In this document: one piece after another, positions 15,499 to 21,715 of the stretch
Position numbering within the stretch: position 1 is the first letter of the stretch
How the letters are laid out: each line of letters starts with the position of its first letter
NCBI GenBank assembly: GCA_964614855.1
Contig: CAZTMX010000021.1
Span: 1 to 24,351 of the forward strand
Origin: CAWJHE01 sp964614855
Lineage (GTDB): Bacteria; Chloroflexota; Anaerolineae; Anaerolineales; UBA4823
Reading direction: 5' to 3'
Length of the DNA: 24,351 nt
Position numbers and translations under genes: made by a program
Notes under the pieces: generated by a model
The model's input: only the letters and a program-made list of their open reading frames with translations
Told to the model about the DNA's origin: nothing
The model's database searches: none

Positions 15499-15555
15499 GC
15501 GATGCCAGGAAACCTGGATTTTCCGCCAAATCTTGTGCTGCAGGGAGAATACACG

Positions 15556-16452
15556 ATGAGAGAGTTATGGGATAGTTTGTTATCTCGTTTGCAGGAATAT
15601 TTTGATCCCGAGAAATGGGGGGCGCTTATCGCAGAAGGTTTAGTCGAGATCACTATTGCAGCAATTGTTCTGCTCGTTTTTTACCTGGTATGGCGTTTGC
15701 TGAAACGTTTGCTACTATCCCGATTGAACCGTCACATGGATAAGACAAGCGCTGCCTTCGCTGAAACAGCTGTGAAATATACAATGTTGGGTTTGGGATT
15801 GCTGGCTGCGCTCAGCGCAATTGGCGTTCAAACAACGGCTGTTTTGGCATCATTAGGTGTGGTCAGCCTCACCATTGGGTTTGCATTGCGTGATACGCTG
15901 TCAAATATCATTTCAGGGTTCTTAATTTATTTGGATCGTCCATTCACCATTGGTGATATTGTGGAGATTGATGGGAAATATGGCAGAGTAGATCAGATCA
16001 CGCTGCGTACAACGCGCATAGTAACCAACGATGGCAAAATGTTAGCCGTTCCCAATGCCGAAGTCATGAACAAGACGGTTGTTTCCTATACAAACTTTCC
16101 AAACTTGCGTCTGGACGTTGGTGTTACGGTAGCGGTCACTGAGGACCTGGACCGGGCGCGCAAAATTCTGCTCGACCTGGTGCAAGATGATCCAAATTAC
16201 CTGACCGATCCCCCTCCGTCTGTTGTCGTAACCCAACTTAATGACTACAATGTGGCACTGGAATTGCGGGTTTGGGTACAGGATGAGCGCCAACATTTGC
16301 AGACACGTTTTGACCTGCGCGAGAAAGTCTTCAAAGCTTTGACTGCCGCCAGGGTTGAGATGCCCTTTGAAACCATTCAACTGATCGTGCAATCTGCAGC
16401 AGCACAGGTTGATAAAGGTGTCAATCTAGAATCGAATAAATCAAATCAATAA
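15556..16452 (+). CDS. MscS-type small-conductance mechanosensitive channel (first copy)
   Basis: A 298-residue inner-membrane protein that opens under membrane tension to release solutes. One membrane helix lies at about 27-50 and another at 66-90. The pore-lining TM3 follows, with LASLGVVSLTIGFALRDTLS and then NIISGFLIYLDRP. The conserved MscS middle domain comes next, with FTIGDIVEIDGKYGRVDQIT and a PNAEVMN motif about 40 residues later. A cytoplasmic alpha/beta cage and a polar tail (SNKSNQ) finish it. Size is close to E. coli MscS (286). The start at 15556 is chosen because AGGGAGA at 15542-15548 is 7 bases upstream; an ATG at 15502 lacks such a site. The next gene begins 13 bases after its stop, and base composition is AT-rich (19 G/C in the 60 bases from 15901). 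Confidence 0.93.
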   Translation: MRELWDSLLSRLQEYFDPEKWGALIAEGLVEITIAAIVLLVFYLVWRLLKRLLLSRLNRHMDKTSAAFAETAVKYTMLGLGLLAALSAIGVQTTAVLASLGVVSLTIGFALRDTLSNIISGFLIYLDRPFTIGDIVEIDGKYGRVDQITLRTTRIVTNDGKMLAVPNAEVMNKTVVSYTNFPNLRLDVGVTVAVTEDLDRARKILLDLVQDDPNYLTDPPPSVVVTQLNDYNVALELRVWVQDERQHLQTRFDLREKVFKALTAARVEMPFETIQLIVQSAAAQVDKGVNLESNKSNQ

Positions 16453-16465
16453 TTTGGAGTTGATC

Positions 16466-17692
16466 ATGGTGACGCCCTCAAATACTGAAAATGATGCTCC
16501 ATCTCTTTGGCAATTTGTTTCCGCTGGGGATTACAAGCTCCCGACTGAACCTGTAAGGCTGGCGGCAAGGAAGAATCTTCGTTCTTTGCGACAGCTTTTT
16601 CAACCCACGAATAGTGAAAACACTTCACCGCTCAAAGCAGATGATGATCTGCAAAGGCTGCCCAATTGGCAGCTAGAAAGGATTGCCCCTTCACTTGAGT
16701 GGCAAAGCGCAGCAAACGAACTGAATGCTCATTTAGAAAAATGGCTGGAACAAAACACACCTGATGAGCCAGTTATTGTTTTGATCGGTGCACCTTACAG
16801 CGGCCATGCAGATGTTCTAGCAGCTTGGGCTGAAGGACAAGCCTGGCCGGTTCTTCAGCCCCCTACATATAAACAAATACTGGCTGGTGATGAGGGATGG
16901 TTGGTAGACCTGAAGGAAAACGCGGATTGCTGGGTGTTTCCGCACCTTGAGAAAGCTTTCTTGCGCCATGCAGCCGGTTTAAGTATTATCCGGCGTTTTC
17001 TGGATTATGCGTATTCTGGTAAATTTGGGAGAGGGATTATTGGCTGTGATAGTTGGGCCTGGTCGTATCTACGCCATGTTTGGCAAGGACAACAACCCAA
17101 CCCTCTCTGTTTGCAGGCTTTCCATCAGGAACACTTCACCACGCAGTTCCAAAATACTGCTAATCGGGGAAACGGCCAACAACTTCTTTTTCGCCAATCT
17201 GACAATGGTCGCTATGTGCTGCCGCCTCCTGAGAATAAAAATGATGCTGTTGAAATGAGTGACTTTTTACAGCTCCTGGCAGCTTACAGCCGGGGAAATA
17301 TTGGCGTTGCCTATTCTATTTGGCAGAGCAGCCTGTTATCTGAGCCGGATGATGAAATAGATGAAAATGTTACAAAAGAAGACCGGCAGCTACCACACCA
17401 AACCATCTGGGTTCCCCCTTGGGGTAGACTGAAACAGCCATCCCTGCCACCTGGGGCGGGAAGGGATCAAGCATTTGTCTTGCATGCCCTGCTCCTTCAC
17501 GGTGGTCTACCTTTCGACCTTTTGCAAGAGCTTTTACCTCTGTCTCCTAGCCGGACTGCAGAAACAGTTTTTCAACTCAAAGCCGCGGGCTTGATTGCAT
17601 CACAGGACCAAGGTTTACAGCTCTTGCCTGCCGGCTATCCAGCTGTGCGCCAATTCTTGATGTCAAGCGGTTATTTAGTCGATCAATTTTAG
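16466..17692 (+). CDS. Degenerate P-loop NTPase-like protein with winged-helix-like end, between two mscS genes
   Basis: A 408-residue protein that I cannot name. No signal peptide or membrane helix is visible, so it should be cytoplasmic. At 104-116 a hydrophobic strand leads into GAPYSGHAD, a Walker A shape in which the Lys is His and the Ser/Thr is Ala. A Walker-B-position stretch CWVFPHLEKAFLRH (155-168) and a sensor-like IIGCDSWAWSYL (191-202) follow, as in AAA/STAND ATPases. The last 70 residues, from about 338, look like a winged helix (HALLLHGGLPFDLLQELL, then VFQLKAAGLI). ATP hydrolysis is doubtful; nucleotide binding or a scaffold role is possible. GGAG at 16456-16459 places the ATG at 16466; a TTG at 16454 is less likely. 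Spacing to both flanking mscS genes is about 10 bases. Confidence 0.75.
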   Translation: MVTPSNTENDAPSLWQFVSAGDYKLPTEPVRLAARKNLRSLRQLFQPTNSENTSPLKADDDLQRLPNWQLERIAPSLEWQSAANELNAHLEKWLEQNTPDEPVIVLIGAPYSGHADVLAAWAEGQAWPVLQPPTYKQILAGDEGWLVDLKENADCWVFPHLEKAFLRHAAGLSIIRRFLDYAYSGKFGRGIIGCDSWAWSYLRHVWQGQQPNPLCLQAFHQEHFTTQFQNTANRGNGQQLLFRQSDNGRYVLPPPENKNDAVEMSDFLQLLAAYSRGNIGVAYSIWQSSLLSEPDDEIDENVTKEDRQLPHQTIWVPPWGRLKQPSLPPGAGRDQAFVLHALLLHGGLPFDLLQELLPLSPSRTAETVFQLKAAGLIASQDQGLQLLPAGYPAVRQFLMSSGYLVDQF

Positions 17693-17701
17693 GAGCCAAG
17701 C

Positions 17702-18508
17702 ATGAACGGTGTAAGTGATAGCACAGAAATTTTTCGCACTTTAGACCAGGGTGCTCTCCTAGAAATTGGCTTGATTGTTGCAGGGGCAGTTATCCTGGTA
17801 ATTTTCAGCCAGCGCTTTCTACCCTGGCTTGCAGAAAAAGTGCCTGGTCGATTTCGTCTCCCCTTGATGGGATTGGTTCCGGTACTGCGGCTGCTGATTA
17901 TTGCTGTCTCTTTCGCCCTGATTATCCCACGTATCATTGAACCGACATTTGCTAACCTTGTTGCGCTATTTGGCAGCTTGGGTTTGGCACTGGGTTTTGC
18001 TTTAAAAGAATACGTTAGCAGCCTGATTGCAGGTGTTGTGACCTTGTACGAAATGCCCTATCGACCGGGTGATTGGATTGAAATTGACGGTGCATATGGT
18101 GAGGTGAAAGCCATCAACATGCGCAGCCTGGATATTCTAACCCCCGATGACACGATTGTTGTCATACCGCATCTGAAGTTGTGGGACAGGCTGATCTATA
18201 ATGCTAATGACGGCGGTCCAAATCTTCTGTGTATTACTGATTTTTATCTACATCCACGTCACGACGCAGCGCAGGTAAAACAAGTGCTGTATGACGTGAG
18301 CTTAACCAGCACATATTTGCAAATCACACAGCCAATAACCGTAATAGTTTTAGAAAAACCTTGGGGCACTCATTATCGTTTGAAAGCTTATCCGATTGAC
18401 GCTCGTGAGCAGTTTAACTTTCGTACGGATCTGACGGTACGCGGCAAAGCAGCTCTCACCGCCTTAGGGGTCGAATTTGTCTCTATGCCTGTTGTTGCAG
18501 AGAGATGA
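17702..18508 (+). CDS. MscS-type mechanosensitive channel (second, shorter copy)
   Basis: A 268-residue channel protein, divergent from the first copy. Membrane helices lie at about residues 18-40 and 53-78, and TM3 contains LFGSLGLALGFALKEYVSSL. The middle domain reads MPYRPGDWIEIDGAYGEVK, then PDDTIVVIPHLKLWDRLIYN, where the usual PNS/PNAxxxN motif is altered to PHLKLWD. The C-terminal cage seems shorter than in MscS. AGGAG overlaps the stop of the preceding gene and lies 6-7 bases before the ATG, so the two are translated from one message. With the first copy it could form separate or mixed heptamers; mixing is inference. The gene ends a three-gene cassette, and no hairpin terminator follows. 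Confidence 0.9.
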   Translation: MNGVSDSTEIFRTLDQGALLEIGLIVAGAVILVIFSQRFLPWLAEKVPGRFRLPLMGLVPVLRLLIIAVSFALIIPRIIEPTFANLVALFGSLGLALGFALKEYVSSLIAGVVTLYEMPYRPGDWIEIDGAYGEVKAINMRSLDILTPDDTIVVIPHLKLWDRLIYNANDGGPNLLCITDFYLHPRHDAAQVKQVLYDVSLTSTYLQITQPITVIVLEKPWGTHYRLKAYPIDAREQFNFRTDLTVRGKAALTALGVEFVSMPVVAER

Positions 18509-18542
18509 CCTTCAATCTTGTGCTCGCTAATTATGCTGCAGC

Positions 18543-18578
18543 GGGATTAGGCAGGCGATTAAGCAGGCGATTAAGCAG
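18543..18578. repeat. Short tandem repeat in convergent gap
   Basis: GCAGGCGATTAA occurs twice in direct tandem (18551-18562 and 18563-18574), followed by a partial GCAG and preceded by a degenerate copy (GCGGGATTAG). It lies in the 117-base gap between converging stops. It does not form a terminator-like hairpin. Confidence 0.8.
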
Positions 18579-18625
18579 CTATTTCATCTAGCGTACAAAT
18601 AACAATTGCGGCTATTCGTATGATC

Positions 18626-19879
18626 TCAGCCGGTTGCTTTGTGAGCGATAAGCTCTGCGATCGCCAGGGTGTTAATCAGCGCTTTGGGGATAAACGATGG
18701 CAATTCGGCGTATTCCTGGTCTTTTGTCCCATCGATACTGCGCTCAGAGCAGTGGGCGTTGGCTCCGCTGGGTCCCAGCCCGTCCAGGGTGGGAACATGC
18801 TGCCAGAGCATATTGCCATCACTCAAACCGCCTCGTTGTTCAGGGATCACCTGGATACCCAGCTGGCTGGCTGCCCCTTGCCAGGTTGCAAACAAGGCAT
18901 CGGTTTGGGTGTTGCGCGGCCAGGGCGAAGAAAGTCGCCCTGCTTGCACACTTACTTTGCAGGGATAACCATCCTGGCTGCTGACCGTAGAGGTTCCGTC
19001 CAGGGCTAAAATCCGCTGGTGGGCTTCTTGAAAGACCTGGGGAGAAAAGACCCGCATTTCGACCTTCGCCTGGGCATGGTGGGGCACGCGGTTGACCACC
19101 GTACCCCCACTTATCTTACCCACATTGACGGTCAATTGGCGCTCATAATCCGTTATGTCTGCCAGCTGCAGCACGGTGTGTGCCAGTTGTACGATCGCAT
19201 TTGCGCCTTGAGCGTGGTAATTCCCGGCATGGGCGGAACGCCCTTCCACCTGGATACGGTAAGACCCCCTGCCTTTGCGCGCAACTACTAACGGGTAGCC
19301 CTGTGGGTTTGGGGTGCCGCCTTCAAAAACCAGGCAAGCCAGGCTGTCCTTTGGCAGGCGAGCCAGCAGTTGCTGGTTAAAATCCTCACCCAGGACCTCC
19401 TCGGATGCATCCCAGGCGAGCAGCCAGTTTACGGAGGAGAAGAGGGCCGGGAAAAATTCTTGCAGCATCTCGAGGACCATCCACATCATCACCGTACCGC
19501 CCTTGATGTCCACTGTACCTGGACCGTAGACGCGTTCGCCCTGTATTCGCCAGTGAAAATCGTTGAGTGTTTCCTCTTCGGCTGAAAAAACCGTATCCAG
19601 ATGTGCAACCAAGGCGATCGTCCCAGGCTGCATGGATGCCGGCCCATGAGTTGCTGCGCGGGTCATAAACAGGTGATTACCAAAGGTTGGATCGGCGGAC
19701 GGGACAAATTCTGCCTTAAAGCCAAGCGATGCAAACACCCCGGCTGTGTATTCAGCCAGCTGGTTTACACCCTGGGTATTGGTAGAAAAGCTGTTGATCT
19801 CGACCATCTGGCGGAAGATATCCAGATAGGCTGGCATTTTCTGTGTGAGCGCTGCTTGAATTTTCTCAATCGGGGGCAT
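18626..19879 (-). CDS. M20-family metallopeptidase (CPG2/ArgE/DapE group)
   Basis: A 417-residue di-zinc hydrolase. The catalytic features are HLD (93-95) in LVAHLDTVFS, Asp124 in the GTVDIKGG motif, the Glu pair 160-161 in WDASEEVLGE, and Glu186 in VFEGG. A late His sits in GPSGANAHCSERS. The dimerisation domain is marked by GRSAHAG and NVGKISGGTVVNRVP. This resembles glutamate carboxypeptidase (CPG2) more than ArgE or DapE. It probably removes a C-terminal or amide-linked amino acid. No signal peptide is present, so it acts in the cytoplasm. The ATG at 19879 lies 3 bases after the stop of the TPR gene, which implies translational coupling with the kinase/TPR unit. No terminator was found downstream. 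Confidence 0.9.
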   Translation of the reverse strand: MPPIEKIQAALTQKMPAYLDIFRQMVEINSFSTNTQGVNQLAEYTAGVFASLGFKAEFVPSADPTFGNHLFMTRAATHGPASMQPGTIALVAHLDTVFSAEEETLNDFHWRIQGERVYGPGTVDIKGGTVMMWMVLEMLQEFFPALFSSVNWLLAWDASEEVLGEDFNQQLLARLPKDSLACLVFEGGTPNPQGYPLVVARKGRGSYRIQVEGRSAHAGNYHAQGANAIVQLAHTVLQLADITDYERQLTVNVGKISGGTVVNRVPHHAQAKVEMRVFSPQVFQEAHQRILALDGTSTVSSQDGYPCKVSVQAGRLSSPWPRNTQTDALFATWQGAASQLGIQVIPEQRGGLSDGNMLWQHVPTLDGLGPSGANAHCSERSIDGTKDQEYAELPSFIPKALINTLAIAELIAHKATG

Positions 19880-19882
19880 CGT

Positions 19883-21715
19883 CTAATTATCCGTGACTGG
19901 CGCAGGGCCCAAATCGAGCACCAGCACCCAACCGATGATTGATCTTTCAAATTCCTGGAAGGACACCAGCACGCATTCGCGGTTAAACCCGTCAAAACGC
20001 CTGCCGGCAGGCAGAAAATCCACTTTCCCACCCATAGGGATTTTCCCGATTGCGGGGTATCCCTCATAACAATTGCTGCGCGCCCAAACTTCACGCATGG
20101 CGACAGCAACAATGGGGGTTGGTGTGGGTGTAGGGGTGTTGGTTGGAGTGGGTGTTATGGTAGCCGTGGCAGTGGCAGTGGGGGTCATGGTAGCCGTGGC
20201 AGTGGCAGTGGCGGTGGGGGTGACTGTCGGCGTCAGCGACACCTGGTAATCCTTGTATGCACCAAAGCCAACCCAGGCCAGGCCGGCAAGGATTAACAAT
20301 CCCAGCAAAACCACACCATAACGTAACAAACGCTGCAATGTGAAGAAGCGGGTGAGCTGGCGGTTGAGCTGGATCACACCGGGGTCGCTCGGATAACGCT
20401 GGCGCACTGCCTGGCTGATTTTGGCAGACTGGGCAGGCCATGCTTTTTGTTCTTCTGCAGCTTTAAGCGCCTGGGTTAATTCATTATCCAGGCGGGAAAC
20501 ATCGCGCAGCAGTTTCTCCGTGTCGTTCTGCAGGCGTTCTGAACTTTCATCCAATCCTTGCAGGCTGCCGATTTGTTCCAGGCAGTTGAGTGCTTGCTGT
20601 GCATAAGTACGGCTTTCTTCAATGGAGAAGGATTGCTCAGCCTGGTTTTTGTAAGAGCGAGCTTTTTCCTTAAGCGGGCCGGTGATGCGCGGGATATTGG
20701 CATCCAACCGGTTGCGCAAACGCTGTACCAGCGGGTTCTCTTCGTACGATACCGAGAGCAATTCAAGGTCAGCTTTTGCTTTGGCAGCCAACTGCGGGTC
20801 TACAGATAGGGCGGATAAGGTTTCCTGGATTTTGCGCAGCCGGTCGCGCACATCGCGCAGTTCCTGGGCTTTATCGCCATATTTTGGCAGACCTGTGGCG
20901 CGGGCTGCGGTCTCAATGCTTTCGATGGCTTCATCCAACTTGCCCTGGTCAAACAAGCGCAGCCCTTCCTGGTACACATGTTCAGCATCGATGCTCTCTT
21001 GCAGCTTTTGTTCAAACTCCAGCCCCTCCTGCCAGCGCTGGATACCCAGGTCACGCAAAACTGACTGGGCTTTCGACAGCAATGCCAGGGCATCTGCATA
21101 GCGCCCAACGCGTGAGGCGGACTGCGCTTTGCCAAATGCAGAGGCTGCTTCCGCAGGCAAGGCAACCGGAGGGATATAGCCGGTGCGCAAGTAGTTTTCG
21201 GATTCACTGCGGTGTTGGCGAGCGCGTTCCCACCGGGGCTCAACCTGCAGCACCCTGTCAAACAGACGGATGGCCTCCTGGTAACGACCGCTGTAAAACA
21301 TACGCTCGGCCTCTTCCATCCAGCCTTCGGCCTGGGGTTGGTGGCTTTGTGCATTCGCCTGGTTTTTCTTTGGAAGATCGGGCGGTTCCGGGTAACTCAA
21401 ATCCGGGCGAATATCAAGCGAACCTGGAGTTTGAGCTTGAGGCTCGCTGGCAGTGATTTCGTTTTCTTCCTGGCGGATAGCATTGATCACCTGTGCGGCT
21501 GGTGAACTGCTTTCATCTACAGTGCGCAGGCGGTTTTTCAGCTCCTTGCGAAGGGTTTGCAAACGCTCGCGCTCGATCACTGTCAGGCTGGAAAAGGTTT
21601 CTGAATTGATCCAATCATCCAATTCGAGCATGGCTTTGCGCAGCTCGACCGGCGGGGGGGCAGATTGGCTGAGCAGCGTGCGAATACTGGTTTCTAAGAT
21701 TTCGTTGTCACTCAC
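19883..21715 (-). CDS. TPR protein with single membrane helix, Thr/Pro linker and extracytoplasmic SH3-like domain
   Basis: A 610-residue protein. Residues 1-95 form a helical acidic region and 96-128 a Pro-rich linker. TPR-like helical pairs occupy about 129-300 (for example GWMEEAERMFYSGRYQEAIR), and coiled-coil-like helices run to about 455. A single membrane helix spans about 466-486, then a Thr/Ala/Pro repeat linker (495-534). A C-terminal SH3-like domain lies at 535-605 (REVWARSNCYEGYPAIGKIP, then IIGWVL). The likely topology puts TPRs inside and the SH3-like domain outside, where it could touch cell-wall material. It starts with GTG at 21715, overlapping the kinase stop as GTGA. It is a plausible partner or substrate of that kinase; this is inference from position. 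Confidence 0.8.
   Translation of the reverse strand: MSDNEILETSIRTLLSQSAPPPVELRKAMLELDDWINSETFSSLTVIERERLQTLRKELKNRLRTVDESSSPAAQVINAIRQEENEITASEPQAQTPGSLDIRPDLSYPEPPDLPKKNQANAQSHQPQAEGWMEEAERMFYSGRYQEAIRLFDRVLQVEPRWERARQHRSESENYLRTGYIPPVALPAEAASAFGKAQSASRVGRYADALALLSKAQSVLRDLGIQRWQEGLEFEQKLQESIDAEHVYQEGLRLFDQGKLDEAIESIETAARATGLPKYGDKAQELRDVRDRLRKIQETLSALSVDPQLAAKAKADLELLSVSYEENPLVQRLRNRLDANIPRITGPLKEKARSYKNQAEQSFSIEESRTYAQQALNCLEQIGSLQGLDESSERLQNDTEKLLRDVSRLDNELTQALKAAEEQKAWPAQSAKISQAVRQRYPSDPGVIQLNRQLTRFFTLQRLLRYGVVLLGLLILAGLAWVGFGAYKDYQVSLTPTVTPTATATATATMTPTATATATITPTPTNTPTPTPTPIVAVAMREVWARSNCYEGYPAIGKIPMGGKVDFLPAGRRFDGFNRECVLVSFQEFERSIIGWVLVLDLGPAPVTDN
20157..20210. repeat. 24-bp direct repeat in the Thr/Pro linker
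   Basis: The same 24 bases occur at 20157-20180 and 20187-20210, a period of 30 bases in frame. They encode the TATATATA-type part of the linker. Such repeats can expand or contract by slippage and change linker length. Confidence 0.85.

Larger units (their letters stand above)
15241..15555. other. Divergent intergenic region between feo operon and mscS cassette
   Basis: This 315-base gap holds the feo promoter and operators in its left 90 bases and a probable mscS promoter near 15470-15498. The stretch between (about 15330-15465) is AT-rich, with no open frame I would call a gene and no convincing hairpin. Confidence 0.7.

Noticed and set aside
20776..21456. Plus-strand open frame of 226 codons
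   Set aside because: It lies opposite the TPR gene, has no Shine-Dalgarno or recognisable domain, and its Arg/Pro/Gly-rich composition is that of an antisense shadow.
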